Both the position numbers and the translations under genes were made by a program. From Turritopsis dohrnii (Eukaryota > Cnidaria > Hydrozoa > Anthoathecata > Oceaniidae), in assembly GCA_027922465.2 (NCBI GenBank), contig BQMF02000001.1, positions 434,001-498,000 on the forward strand: a stretch of 64,000 nucleotides of DNA. Reading direction: 5' to 3'. Numbering within the stretch: the stretch's first letter is position 1; each line of letters opens with the position of its first letter. This document shows, one piece after another, positions 1 to 11,325 of the stretch. The notes below the pieces were generated by a model. It searched no databases and had not been told where the DNA came from. It saw only the letters and a list, made by a program, of their open reading frames with translations.

Positions 1-62
1 GGAAGAATTAAAATGCGGCTGCGAGATAATTTCATAAGATGGAAGAATTAAAGTGCGGCCGC
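1..62. repeat. Left subterminal inverted repeat of the GCGGCCGC element
   Basis: This block pairs with 4461-4524 in inverted orientation with roughly 90% identity by eye. It contains one GCGGCCGC and one degenerate GCGGCTGC site. Confidence 0.7.
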
Positions 63-859
63 GCGTTGTGAAGTAATTTTCAGCCATCAATACTTCATAC
101 TAGAATACAAGAACAGTGAAAAAACAGACTATCAAAAATTGTACTCAAACAGCCCTTTTATTTGCACCGTCGTTTAATTTATTACCGATTATATTGAAAA
201 GTAAATTTCAAATCAAGTTCCATTGAATTTTTATGAATCAGTATGAATCAAGTAGTTACTTTGTTTTGAGTCTTCAAAATTAATTTCAACAATAGTTTGG
301 TCTGTGAAATCTCATAGAATAAAGAAACAGAACAGAAACAGTTGCGTGCACGTGTGTGATGGATATTGAAGTGCTTGATGTGGAAGTTCCACTGAATTAC
401 TCCAGGTGAGCAACAACACTTTAAATTAGTTCTATTTTGTGTTAGTATGTGTTGAATAGTTTTTATGAATTAAAGTTACTCTGTGTCGTGAGCTGGTATG
501 GTGGTAATGTGACTATTTTTATAAAAGATGAATTTCATGTTTTTATCTCTACATTTTGTATTTAAATCACTTCTAAACTATCAAGCCTTCGATAAAAAAA
601 AACTCCATGGATTTACAACGCAAGTGACAAACTTCAGGCCTTTATAGGGAATAATTGAACACATTTTATGTGTTTACTTTTTTGTTGCACCTTACACTTA
701 CTGCCTTTACTTCCCCTTTCCTTAATTCCCCTTTTGATCATGTTAAAGTAATTTGTACCCTAAAAGTAAATGACTTCATTCTATACCATTTTATTTAGGC
801 AATTCCATTATTATTTTATTTAGATATACGAATTTCTAAAATCAAGAAATTTAGAACAT

Positions 860-1165
860 TTGCTTATTTCCTTCCAATGTTACAAAATAGATGATGAAGT
901 GGCTTCACAAGCTAGTGATGCAAAGTTGCTAGAAATTGGCTTTGCATATGGAGATGTGTTAGCATATAGATGCAAATTGCCTTCCCAGTCATCAATTCGA
1001 ACTTATGAAGAAAGAGCACAAGAATTAAAAAAGAAGATTAAAAAAAAGTCACAGCTTGGTCAGAAAAGACACTTTGAATCGTACAGTAAAGAAGCAAGAC
1101 ACCTTGAAAGTGAATTATGGAATGGAATGTGTGTTATTCAAAAAATATTTTGGGAAATGAAATAA
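860..1165 (+). CDS. Possible accessory ORF of the GCGGCCGC element, unknown function
   Basis: I do not recognise this 101-residue ORF. Its coding-like part begins around residue 11 (IDDEVASQASDAKLLEIG) and ends in a lysine-rich stretch (KKKIKKKS) that could bind nucleic acid. It lies upstream of, and on the opposite strand to, the transposase in the same element. A short ORF starting at 359 and ending at a GTGAGC donor-like site (405/406) could be its first exon, but none of the acceptors I tried joins in a matching phase, so the gene model is uncertain. It could be chance coding. Confidence 0.25.
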   Translation: MLISFQCYKIDDEVASQASDAKLLEIGFAYGDVLAYRCKLPSQSSIRTYEERAQELKKKIKKKSQLGQKRHFESYSKEARHLESELWNGMCVIQKIFWEMK

Positions 1166-1294
1166 CAATTTGTTCTTATGATACTAACGTTTGTTTTCTG
1201 TACAACCCTCCTAGGTACAACACAATATTAAAAATAAGATTATAGCAAATATGCAAAAGTGTAATCATACCGAAATTGAAAAATATTAATTGAA

Positions 1295-2344
1295 TTACAC
1301 AACAAATCCTTCAGAAAAAAGTATTCTAAGGAGTGAAATAAACAAATCCAGTGCTTCGTCCACGCTCTGGCCGATACGTAAACCATGAATATGTAAATAA
1401 CAGTTGAGAAGTTCGTGGAAGTCCTTATTTTTATATGTTGGATTGTTTTGCACTCCGAGAACACTTGTTGCCACAGCTATGTCTGCATCAATTGTAGGAA
1501 TGCCCTCATTTTTAGCACCCACAGTATGTGGTAGATAAAATTTTAGTATATCAGGTTTTCCACCAGGTGCTCGTGATGACTGGCGAACTTGTCTTAAATT
1601 CCATGTAGTCATGAAATCATTCAGTTCTGTTTGTATGACAGGTAGAAAACAAAACAACAAACATTCCTGGTGAGTTTCCAAGCTAGGTTTATAAATACTC
1701 TTGTGAACCATTTCTGTAAAGAAATCGATCCACCAACATGTTCTAAATTTTTTGAGACGTGACCATAGTGCTTCTATTCCTTGGTTTCTTGTAGAAGCCG
1801 AATAAATGAAACTATCATCTAGATCAGTAAAGAAAACTTGTAGATCTTCTATGTATATATTTTCAGAACCTCTGTCCATTCTTACGATTCTTGGCACAAT
1901 TCCATGTCTTTCAATACATTTGAGGTAGTGATTGGCAATGACTACTGGGTCTTTATTGGTAGAGGTCACAGTTAACCAAAGAATTTTCCGGCTAAAGCCA
2001 TCAACGCAACCGTGTATGCAGAAACCCCATGATTTCAATTTGTCGTTTCCATCAATATGGTAAACATGTCCTGGTCCATTTGCCCAATATATGCGTGGGT
2101 TGATTGTTTTCCTTTTCCTCAGATCAACACCAACAGGATCAACACTTTTTAAAGTTTTTCGAACATCTTCTTTTGAGACATTCACACGGTACTTCATACA
2201 AATATTTTCGGTCATCTGACGATATCCAACATTACTGAGGGAAGTATCTAACTCATTTATCACAACATCTTTTAAATCTGCATCACTCAATATTCTTCTC
2301 CTTGTGAGTCTCTCTTCTCTGCAAATTCTTTTCATTGCTGCCAT
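1295..2344 (-). CDS. Integrase-like DDE transposase
   Basis: This 349-residue protein has an RNase H-fold integrase core. The likely catalytic residues are D98 (HVYHIDGNDKL), D157 (VRMDRGSEN) and E191 (GIEALW), with 33 residues between the second D and the E. The N-terminal 70 residues are basic and helical, as in DNA-binding regions. The surrounding motif (GFCIHGCVDGFSRKILWL) is of a type common in transposons of cnidarians and fishes; I cannot assign the superfamily with certainty. It probably cuts and rejoins the GCGGCCGC-containing ends at 1-62 and about 4461-4790. The frame is open throughout, so the protein may still be made. However, another element has inserted at 2357, 12 bp upstream of the ATG, and may have replaced its promoter. 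Confidence 0.8.
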   Translation of the reverse strand: MAAMKRICREERLTRRRILSDADLKDVVINELDTSLSNVGYRQMTENICMKYRVNVSKEDVRKTLKSVDPVGVDLRKRKTINPRIYWANGPGHVYHIDGNDKLKSWGFCIHGCVDGFSRKILWLTVTSTNKDPVVIANHYLKCIERHGIVPRIVRMDRGSENIYIEDLQVFFTDLDDSFIYSASTRNQGIEALWSRLKKFRTCWWIDFFTEMVHKSIYKPSLETHQECLLFCFLPVIQTELNDFMTTWNLRQVRQSSRAPGGKPDILKFYLPHTVGAKNEGIPTIDADIAVATSVLGVQNNPTYKNKDFHELLNCYLHIHGLRIGQSVDEALDLFISLLRILFSEGFVV

Positions 2345-2356
2345 TGTTAATGTTCT

Positions 2357-3168
2357 TATGAAGTTAATTCGGCGCCAAAATCTCGTTTGTCAAGTCGTCG
2401 AATCGTTTTAGAAGTTAACGCGGTTCACAATAAGTCGACATTCAAGTCGTCGAGTCGTTTTAGATGAACACTCGTTTTTCAAATGAAGGCGTTTTAGAAG
2501 TTTGTTCGTTTCAGATGATGACCCGTTGTTCAAAATTTGTCGGTCTTTCATATAAAGACCTATTAAAATTTCATGATCTGTTTATTCCATATGACACTAT
2601 TCGTGAGTCCCTTACTTGAAGCAGGCGATATGGTGTTCCACAATAACAGAACATGAACATCTTTCATTATATAAAGATAAAGAGAAGGGATCTTTCAGAA
2701 TTCTAACAAACAATCAAATGTATCTGAAAGAAAAGGGAATCCTTCACAGTTTGGGCATTTTCTCATTCATAACCATGCAACTGTCCATGCTTCATGCAAC
2801 TAATAGAAAACATGACGGCCAGCATCATGACTTATGTAAATATGACACAAAAATCTGTTTTTGTGTGAAAGCCAGCACTGATTTAGAGAAACTGGTAATC
2901 AGGTTGCACCGCCTCATTTTCTGAACCGACTGAACATCTAAAACGGCTAATCTTCCGAAGCGCCTCAATTACACAGCATCTAGCGACCCCAACTTCTAAA
3001 ACGCCTCAAATTGAAAAACGAGTGTTCATCTAAAACGACTCGACGACTTGTATGTCGACTTATTGTGAACCGCGTTAACTTCTAAAACGGTTAATGACGT
3101 CACGAGTCAACATCTAAAACGACTCGACGACTTGATAAACGAGATTTTGGCGTCGAATTAACTTCATA
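2357..3168. mobile_element. Non-autonomous foldback element inserted just upstream of the transposase gene
   Basis: The ends are TATGAAGTTAATTCG and its inverted copy. The arms (2357-2570 and about 2930-3168) are inverted copies built from repeated AAAACGACTCGACGACTT-type blocks. It is flanked by the direct repeat TGTTCT (2351-2356 and 3169-3174), a likely 6-bp target duplication; 7 bp (ATGTTCT) is possible. The 102-residue ORF between the arms (2616-2924) resembles nothing I know and is probably not a gene. Confidence 0.75.
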
Positions 3169-3289
3169 TGTTCTGTTATGTCTAACACTTATTAATGAAC
3201 ATACCTTATCGGGGAAAAAAAAGTCGGGATTTATTTTAGTGGGGGAAAATTTTGGTCGGGGAAAAATTTAGTCACCTCGAGAAATTTTA

Positions 3290-3412
3290 GTCACTTTTCC
3301 CCGACCAAAATTTCGAAATTAGTCGCTTTTCCCCGACTAAAATTTCGAAATTAGTCGCTTTTCCCCGACTAAAATTTCTAAATAGGTCACTTTTCCCCGA
3401 CCAAAATTTGCT
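3290..3412. repeat. Four 32-bp tandem units, GTCRCTTTTCCCCGAC core
   Basis: Units start at 3290, 3322, 3354 and 3386, each carrying GTCRCTTTTCCCCGACYAAA. They lie inside the MITE at 3204-4266. Confidence 0.75.
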
Positions 3413-3533
3413 TGGTTTTAGTTTGTCGACACTTTCAATTTGAACTAAAAATTACATTACAAAATAACAAATTAAGAGTTCAATCTTATACAATAACAGT
3501 CTTTGAGGTTTGATCGTCATTATTTTCATCACT

Positions 3534-3625
3534 GGCATCCATATTGCTTTCACAAACATCCATTTTATCTTCACTGACATCCATTTTATTTTCACTGACA
3601 TCAATTTTGTTTCCCTCAATCGTCC
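3534..3625. repeat. Short 24-bp tandem repeat (TTCACTGACATCCATTTTAT)
   Basis: About four units. On the minus strand they read as a repeated MDVSED-like peptide, which I take as a by-product of the repeat. Confidence 0.5.
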
Positions 3626-4460
3626 TCATTGTCTGATTCAACTTCATTCGATTCCCCTTCCTTTGCTTGACCATCATAATTCCAAAAGTTTACCAAAAAA
3701 TCAAAAACCCCTTCCTTGCACTCAAAAAAGCAAAGGACTAAACGAACACATAAATGAAAATCATTTGTTGGTATTTCGTTGATGCTATTCGTTACTTCTT
3801 GAGGAATCGCGTAGTGTTTACATTACTATTCTTTATTTTATCAAAATTAAAAAAATAATTTTGTGAAAGATTTTTCGTTGTGTTGGTTTACTTAGGAAGA
3901 AAGTGATGTTTATGAAAAACGCTTTTTGATTTCTTGTGCAAATTTGGTACTAGGGACTCTAAAAATACGTAAACAAGTAGGGCTGGAAGATCCAGCAAAC
4001 ACGGGAATGAAAGAAAATCGATAGATAGACTCTACTTGAGATTATCAAAAATCGGGGAAAAGTTTCGGTCGGGGACTAAAAAATCGGGGAAATGTTTTGG
4101 GCGGGAGTAAAAAAACCGGGGAAAATCTTTGGACGGGGAAATGAAAAATCGGGTGAAATTTTTGGACGGGTGTTGAAAAGTCGGGGGGAAATTTGGTCAG
4201 GGAAAATTTTAGTCACTAGCCCAAAAAATTAGTCACTTACCCCCGACTTTTTTTTCCCCGATAGGGTATCTCTTTATACTTTAATTTTGGGCGTATTGTA
4301 TGGTAATGCTTCACCAGATCACGGACATGCAATTGTTTCGTTGGTGGTAAAAATGAATCAGCCATGACTGCCTTCCTGACGATGTAAACCCACACTATCG
4401 CTAATTCAACTATAGCACCATAATTTCACAATAAATAAAGTTCGACCGCATGTTATTCAG

Positions 4461-4790
4461 CCATTTATCTCGCGGCCGCACGTTAATTTTTCTAAGTTAT
4501 GAAATTATCTCGCGGCCGCAATAAATTTATAACTTAACTTACGGTATGTTATTTTACAGACCAGAAGAAGTATCAACATAACGATTCTTTACTTACGGTA
4601 ACTAAGATATTGTGGTATCTGTGAAAGTTACAGACCGGATTGTCATGACAGCAATTTTAGTCTGTAAAACATAACGTGCGGCCGCACATTAATTTTATTT
4701 TCATGACAATAACTATATCAATATGCGGCCGCACAATAATTATGCGGCCGCAACTTATAATGCGCGGCCGCGTATATTACCGCTTGTTAT
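4461..4790. repeat. Right terminal region of the GCGGCCGC element with at least six GCGGCCGC palindromes
   Basis: Contains the inverted partner of bases 1-62, then several GCGGCCGC sites in otherwise AT-rich sequence. They are candidate transposase binding sites. Confidence 0.6.
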
Positions 4791-6078
4791 ACCACCACAT
4801 ATTTAACATATAATAAAGAACCAAATCAGCCACGGTATTATGCTTATAAAAAAAAACATATATTTTTTGCACCAAGTTGAAAGAAGTGGAAGCTTGTGTT
4901 TGTTGTGTTTGTTGTAATCTGTTCTTTTGTCTGTGAAAATACAGTGTTGATATTGATAATTTATTTTGTGAAATAGAAAGCTATGATGGTCAACTAAGTT
5001 TGTTTGACATGCCACAAAAAATTCATGAAGAAACAATAAGAAAATTTGAGCATGTTTTAAGTTTCACAGCGCATTTTATTTTTAGAAACCATGATCATGC
5101 GTAAAGGAAAATTTCTCAAGTTATAAAGAGCCATTTGTAATGTTCCGATTATATATGTGAAGTTCTTTCTCATGGCAGTGACAGTTTGTTTGTTTGTAAA
5201 TAGATAAATGTGAAAGCTTTCTTATAAATTTCCTCTTATTCCTCAGAAAATTCGTTGAATTGTTTTCTAGAAAATTTCGACTGATAAGAGCCGAAATGAA
5301 GAGATAACAAAGCTTTGTTTTCTTTTGACCATTTTAAAAAGTGAAGGTTTAAGACCGGTGTTTTTTTGTTTTTTTTTGCTTTTTGTTTTGTGTTTGTTAC
5401 GGTAGCAGCGTAAGCGAATACCGTATTAAAACACCCGTGGACTCCTCCTCCTCCTCCTCCTCCTCCTCCTCCTCCGGCCGAAATGGCAGTTTAGTCTACG
5501 ATTTAGAGTCTGCGAGACTCTACTAATAACGCCATATAAATTCTAGTGAACGAACACAGCCTTCGAATTTTTGAATGTTTTGCATATATCAAAAATTTAA
5601 AAGCACGTTTTCTTTAATACTTTCTAACTCAATTCATGAAATAATGAATTATGATCAAATAGTTACTTATGCTAACTGAAAATACTTTGATACTTGAAAT
5701 TTGATAGCTATATGTTGTTTTTCTTGTTATCAGTTCAAACCTTCCTATAACACCTCGTTTGTTAGCTACTACACTGTTTTGTGCATTAAGATCTAGTTTA
5801 AGGAAGGCAATTATTTGTAGGAATTCATTTTTGGTTTCGTGAAATTATAATCAAAAATATCTTTTTTTTGTCGACGTGCATTTTTTTCTACATAAGTTCT
5901 TGTAAAAAACTTTCTTTATAAAAACAACGTTGCACAGCTCACGCATGTATAATTCTTTTGTTTTTAATTAATTTTAATTAACTTCTTTAATTAATTTTAA
6001 TTAACTTCTGGTGTTTAATGATTAGACTCTATTTACACTTACTAATCATTTTAAACATATCAATACTAACTTTATCGT
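4791..6078. other. Gene-free stretch with a CTC microsatellite
   Basis: AT-rich with no coding signal I trust. Only the (CTC)n tract at 5442-5475 stands out. Confidence 0.6.
5442..5475. repeat. (CTC)n microsatellite
   Basis: Uninterrupted CTC trinucleotide run of about 34 bp. Confidence 0.9.
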
Positions 6079-6321
6079 TTATGCCTGTTTTCCACCAGTG
6101 AGATATTTAATGAAAGCGAGATTTAAGGAACTCTTTTGTAATTCTTTAGAAGCAAATTTGCTGCTACCGTTTTGCGCCATCTGGCTCTTGTTTTTTTTTG
6201 CCATTGCGGCATCAAAGATTTTCTGAATTGTCTTTCTTGTACATTCATGGCGAGGAATCTCAGAAATCCAATTTTTGAGTTTTTGGCTGTTTTTTGCCTT
6301 TTCGATGACAGATATATACAC
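6079..6321 (-). CDS. Possible terminal exon, unknown protein
   Basis: About 80 codons on the minus strand with coding-like composition (e.g. SEIPRHECTRKTIQKIFDAA). It is preceded on that strand by CCCCCCACAG, a plausible splice acceptor, so it may be the last exon of a gene whose other exons I could not find. No domain is recognised. An overlapping frame is also open, which lowers confidence. Confidence 0.25.
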   Translation of the reverse strand: MYISVIEKAKNSQKLKNWISEIPRHECTRKTIQKIFDAAMAKKNKSQMAQNGSSKFASKELQKSSLNLAFIKYLTGGKQA

Positions 6322-6347
6322 ATTCTGTGGGGGGCGGTTACTGGCAT

Positions 6348-9031
6348 AGCTTTTTATTACTCGTGATGTAAAGATCCAGATTCTAAATGGAGTTTTTTCT
6401 TTCTTTCACTTCATATGTAAGTAGGGTAAGTGAAAGACAATCTGAGGTAATCGAGAAGCATTTACACTTCTAAAACTAGAGAGAGAAGCATAGGCATTGT
6501 GTAGAATCTGAAAATTAAACTGCATACATAACTTTGCAAACTGTAAAGGACCGTTAAAGCACCCAGTACTCAATTAATCGCTCTGTCCGACTAAACGCCA
6601 AAGGTCCAAAACTGAAGCTGGGCGCCTATTCGGCAAAAACATAATAATATTGAGAAAAACATGGTTTTTAGTTGAACAATAATTCAGCAAAATGAGGGAA
6701 AGTTAATAACACAGGAATGAAATATTTTCATCTCAAAGTGAGAGTATTTATCGAGCTTTTTCTGAAGTTGCTCGAGTAGGACACAAGCAGTTCCTTTGTC
6801 AGTATTCAGTGAAAAGATAAACTGTATAAATTTTAGAGATTTTTTTATTAGCCACCCAGGACTCAGTTAAGCGCTCCTTCCGTATAAGCGCCCACCATAA
6901 AAGTGCACAAAACTTATAAGCGCCCAGGGCACTTAATCGGTCACTTCGGTATGCTGCTTGAGTTCTTTAGAAAATTATTATCATCATGTATCTGTACAAA
7001 ACAATTGTTTAGTTATTGTAGGAAGTGTCATTTTGTGAGAGGGACATTTTTATAAAGTATGTTGTCAATTTATCTGTTTTATTGTTTTTAAGTATGTAGT
7101 CATTATCAAGAGTAATCAATATCAATGTATGAGTTGGTATGAAGATATAAGCATGTCAAACTTGAAACATTTAAAACAATGGAACCGTTGAACCAAAGAC
7201 AGATGTGACCATGCTCAATGTGCACTGTTCGGCACTTTCGGTTATGGTTTCAAATTGATACAATAGCAATTAACCATTTGAAGGAACATGCAATCCATTC
7301 AACCTTGTTTTAAAGTTAAATTTTCTAGACATATCAATGTGCAACATAAACTGAGCCTTGGTCATTATTTCTGGGATAATTTATGAGAAAATTATTAGCA
7401 AAGTTTGAAAGATACACGTTTTTTTGGTTCATAAGGAACCTTAACTTCCCCATTATTAGTTTAGAGAGTATCAGCTCTATTTCCACTATATTACTTTCTC
7501 ACTTTTTTATGAATGCATACAGCTTATGACCTTGCTGTTCTGCACAGCTGGTTTTTAACTGTTTTTCAATTGTTTCTTTTTGAAAATATGAATGTTTTAA
7601 GTTTAATAATACTTACATCTGTTTTGAATCATATATTTTATTTATGTGATTTTCCTGTCTATATATTTCCAACTATTAGTGCCAGAAACATTTATGTATA
7701 AAGAACTGGAAATTATTGTTGCATAAACCACTTTGTTTTATCCTCCTGTTACTCGTCTTTTCTACTTTACTTTTACATCGCATCCGCGTCCTTTGATTGA
7801 AATAAAAAGTTGGAACTATTATAGCAAAGTAAATGAAGTATAAAATTACTTATAAGAATTAACCATTACTTTTTGTACAAAAAAACAGGGTTGCCCTCTC
7901 TTGAAACTAATAATGATATAGTTATTTCATTAATTTTTCAAGAAAACTATCAGATGTATAGTCTGCATATACAAGTCATGTACATGTCGGTTTTCACGCA
8001 TTCTCTGTCATCGCTGGCTGACGGATGATTACACGCACTTACTGCGCATCCCTTACATGTTGATGCAGTTTTTAAAAGAACAATAACTTTCATTTATCCA
8101 CACGGCAACTAGCCAGCCTCTGTCAGTAACGCATGTATGTATGTATAATACGGAACGAATTATAGCGAACTACCAAGACATCGTTTTTTTCCCTCGTTTC
8201 ATTGGAACAATGATTTTGTTACTTTCAAGACCGCACCCGATACGTTTCGCGAAATCTTACTCAATCTCGTTGAGTCTTGTTAATTTTGTAATGATCAATA
8301 AAACAGACTTTTAACGAGCAATTAACCTTTTGTTTCGTTGAAACAAGCGCTGTTGGTGGTGTTGTGCTAATTTTGTCACGGAATTTCTTGAAAAGACACA
8401 AAATCTTTTTCATTGTGTAAACTTACCTTAAATTTTTTATTATAATTTAATAATTTCGTTTTCCCAAGCGTTGCCAAAATCTTTATAAGCGAGAAAACAA
8501 ACTTTTATGAAATTCATTCAATCATGCAGTTAACAAGTCCAGCAGTGAACTTGCGTTGTAAGAAAAGTTTCATCAAACGAAAAGTTATGTAGCTGTTATT
8601 CAGGCTTTTAGACAACAGTTTCTGGGTAGAAATCTCCCATCAAAAAGCACGATTCAAAGTTTTTAAAAGTTAGTAAAAGAGTTTTAGAAATGAAACTTTC
8701 ATGTTTCAAGCTTGTAAAAACGTAAATTTTTCCTTATATAAACACAGCTTTATTACATTATTTCCCATGCTACTCGAGTCGTTAACATCTTTTCAAACAA
8801 CTGTTAATTGATCGTTATTGATTTAATCTCATGGTTTCATGGTAAAATCGACTATATTTCCCGAAAAATTGGTTTTTCTATGAGAAGGGTCATATATTTA
8901 GAAAGAGCAAAACATTTTGTTTCTGCTAATGTATAAATTGAAAAAAAACAAGCACGAAAAACAAATGATATGCTTATTGAAAGTTAGGTGCCCTCTTTCT
9001 GGTGGACACACTGTATATTTCTGCATAAATA
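6348..9031. other. Gene-free stretch
   Basis: No convincing gene. Degenerate ATAAGCGCCC/GGGCGC-type motifs at about 6550-6620 and 6850-6960 look like an old repeat. The rest is AT-rich unique-looking sequence. Confidence 0.5.
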
Positions 9032-9468
9032 CAGTTTGTATCAAATTGTCTTATCCACCAACTTTCAATTAACTCATTTTACAATGAAGGCCATTCGTAA
9101 ACACAATAAAAAAATTAAACATCATCACACAATAAAAAATTTTTATTTAGATTAGTTGTTATGGGAAATAAATACGCAAAGCTATACTTAAAATTTTCTA
9201 AAGGTTTCATCAGCACAACAAAAGAAAATTACATCTTTAAAAAGTCATTAGCATGTCAGTTAATTGACTTTTAAGAATTTTATGAACCAAATCGTTGAGC
9301 TTTTCTTCAATATCTTTTTGGAGAACAAATATTTTGGCAAAAATTTTATATTAATGGATAGAGCATGAAAAGCTCTTTCTTGTGATATAAAATTCACAAT
9401 ATTTTATCAGACATGTAATGAAATATACGCCTTTAAAGTTGGTGGATAAGACATTTTGATACACACTG
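9032..9468. mobile_element. Mariner-type MITE with TA target duplication
   Basis: The ends are inverted (CAGTTTGTATCAAATTGTC at left, CAGTGTGTATCAAAATGTC as the reverse complement at right), each followed by TTATCCACCAACTTT. TA flanks both sides (9030-9031, 9469-9470). No ORF. Confidence 0.75.
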
Positions 9469-9965
9469 TATATACAATCTTCGAAAGTTTCCCATTGGTA
9501 AAATGTTTAAAACAAAATTCTCTACAATAAGTTTTCGCATCAGAAGCTTTTCTAATTTTTATTTAAATCATTCTCAACAACATACAATCTTTAATGTAAA
9601 CTTTTACTGCAAAACCATTTCTCATATACACCGGCTGAAAAGGTGAAAATAACGACATTTTCTATGCTTGTGTTGTATGCTTATGTTCTATGTGAACATG
9701 ATATTATGCAACGTAAGTTCATAAAAGAAACAAAATAATACAGAAAGACTACAAGGCTATTACACCTATACTAAAAATAAAAAAAAACACCATCAACAAA
9801 ACATTAACATAAACATATAAAGTGTGCCGAGCTTGAGCAGGCGCAATTTAGTTACAATTATAAAAGAGTATTTTGCAGTAAGTTCCAATCAACAGTTCTA
9901 TTAGGTAGTACAGAAATGACTCATCAGCTTGACATTTTCAATTTACCTTGAATGGTCTCGGCTGT
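9469..9965. other. Gene-free stretch
   Basis: AT-rich; nothing recognised. Confidence 0.5.
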
Positions 9966-10118
9966 TCAAGAGGCTGCACCACTGACATCTAAAAGAAATT
10001 CGTTGTTTATGATTCCTTTTTTACAGCGTTCACAGTATATTCGCCATGACGGTCTTGCATCAGTATTCATCGCTAGCATACCAATCAATAACAAAGCCAC
10101 TGTCACTTGCTCTGTCAT
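9966..10118 (-). CDS. Possible small secreted peptide (50 residues)
   Basis: The ORF runs further upstream, but the Met at 10118 starts a textbook signal peptide (MTEQVTVALLLIGMLAMNTD, cleavage likely after ...TDA). The mature peptide of about 29 residues begins RPSWRIYCERCKKG and has a single CxxC pair. Host secreted peptides often have this size and shape. There is no match to a named family, and a donor-like CAAG|GTAAAT lies just past the stop, so the real model may be spliced. It could be a chance ORF; the hydrophobic leader followed by a polar cysteine-containing tail is the only evidence. Confidence 0.4.
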   Translation of the reverse strand: MTEQVTVALLLIGMLAMNTDARPSWRIYCERCKKGIINNEFLLDVSGAAS

Positions 10119-10424
10119 CTTGCTCTTTAACACGTCCAAAATGAAGTCTGATGATAGCCTAATTTTGTTGTACTTGATAGGTATATGTCGATTTCGAAAT
10201 CCTGTCAGGATAAAAAGTTTTATCGCTTTTGAATTCTTCCGATTTTTAAAAATCCTTTGGGTGACACTAGAATGAAAAACTTTCATACAGTTTGATAAAG
10301 TTGTTCTCCATAACTGCTTGGGTTCTCCCAAATTGTTTCATTTTGTTTTAATTTAAAGTTGAATCATTAAACCATCTCAGTATCAGTGTGTTGAAAAGCC
10401 CTAATCACTTTGTTCCCTTTATGC

Positions 10425-10560
10425 AAATGCCATTATTAGCAATAACAGAAATCAAGCCTGATTATAAATATATTGAAGAATTTGACACTTACACTGACAA
10501 TGAAGTGCAGCAACAAAAAACATCTCTACTTATTTCAACCAAACAGTTCAACTGGACTAG
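10425..10560 (+). CDS. Possible exon, unknown protein
   Basis: An open frame from ATG 10425 (MQMPLLAITEIKPDYKYIEE) with coding-like composition runs to a donor-like site ACTAG|GTAATG; the frame also stops at that point. A second coding-like block lies at 10654-10884 (GPEDMCFKCPREYPILELFD) after an acceptor CTTTCCACAG, but the splice phases do not match. Either a decayed gene or part of a transposon accessory ORF. Confidence 0.25.
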
Positions 10561-10653
10561 GTAATGAGTAGACTGTAATGTCCATTTAGGACGTAGGAAT
10601 CAGTAGTGTTATATGAGTTATTGTAATACACCTTTATTTTTCAAGTAATATTT

Positions 10654-10884
10654 ATGTTCTTTTTATTAGTGACTCAAAAGCAAATGAATATTAGCATCGT
10701 TTCACCTCTTTCCACAGGTCCTGAAGATATGTGTTTCAAATGTCCACGAGAATACCCTATTCTTGAATTGTTCGATGTAAATGGAGAATTTCAGATAAAA
10801 AAACATACTGTAGATTTAGAATCAAAATTAACAACTATATTCACTCCAAGCCACTCCTCAAAATTATTATATATTTCCCCATAG
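10654..10884 (+). CDS. Possible exon with CxxC motif, unknown protein
   Basis: 76 codons; the part after residue 21 (GPEDMCFKCPREYPILELFD) looks coding. The frame ends where the inverted-repeat element starts at 10863, so any gene here would have been truncated by that insertion. Confidence 0.25.
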   Translation: MFFLLVTQKQMNISIVSPLSTGPEDMCFKCPREYPILELFDVNGEFQIKKHTVDLESKLTTIFTPSHSSKLLYISP

Positions 10885-11325
10885 GGCGAAATATATGTTG
10901 AAACCGGCAGTTTCCTTCTTCATCATCAGTATCTTCTCCGCACACTTTTATAGCCGCGGTTCAGTATTAAACTTTGGCCTAACTAAGGTAGTGAGGCTAG
11001 TCTTTAGCGAAGTAGTACGCCATGTTTTTTTCAGACAGTGCAGTGCAGATGCAGTGCCAGTGGAAGATGTTTGTTTTATGCTAGCTTTTACGATCATTCA
11101 AGAGATAAAGCATTAAATGATGGAAATAAATATTTTAAGTTCGGTGCTGTCCTAAAGTGTTCTGTATATATTTTGAATGAACATGTGGAAATTAGAAAAA
11201 AGTTATATCAAATGTTACCGATGTTTTGTTTTTGTTGATGGTAACAACTGTGTTACTGTGTAACAACGTTGATTAGTAATCAATTTCTGGGAACAATAAA
11301 GGATTGAAGCTGTGACTTTAGAGTA

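Larger units (their letters stand above)
3204..4266. mobile_element. MITE with CCYTATCGGGG ends and TA duplication
   Basis: The termini CCTTATCGGGG and CCCTATCGGGG (inverted) are flanked by TA at 3202-3203 and 4267-4268, which suggests a Tc1/mariner-type insertion. The arms continue as AAAAAAAAGTCGGG. The interior is full of CCCCGAC/GTCGGGG motifs in both orientations. No credible coding sequence is present. Confidence 0.65.
1..4790. mobile_element. DNA transposon with GCGGCCGC-rich inverted ends; left end cut by window
   Basis: Bases 1-62 match the reverse complement of 4461-4524 (shared block TGCGGCYGCGAGATAATTTC). Further GCGGCCGC palindromes cluster at the right end (near 4678, 4723, 4741, 4765). 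These subterminal inverted repeats bracket a DDE transposase gene on the minus strand, as expected of an autonomous cut-and-paste transposon. The true left terminus lies outside the window, so no target duplication can be tested. Two smaller inverted-repeat elements (2357-3168 and 3204-4266) sit inside it, so the element has been decaying for some time. Confidence 0.7.

Noticed and set aside
359..405. First exon of a gene spliced to 860-1165
   Set aside because: A donor-like GTGAGC is present, but every downstream acceptor tested gives a stop or wrong phase.
3486..3677. Protein with MDVSED repeats
   Set aside because: Encoded by a 24-bp tandem repeat inside a MITE; both strands are open.
5340..5420. 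Promoter or origin in the T-rich tract
   Set aside because: Low-complexity T runs only; no partner gene or conserved motif.
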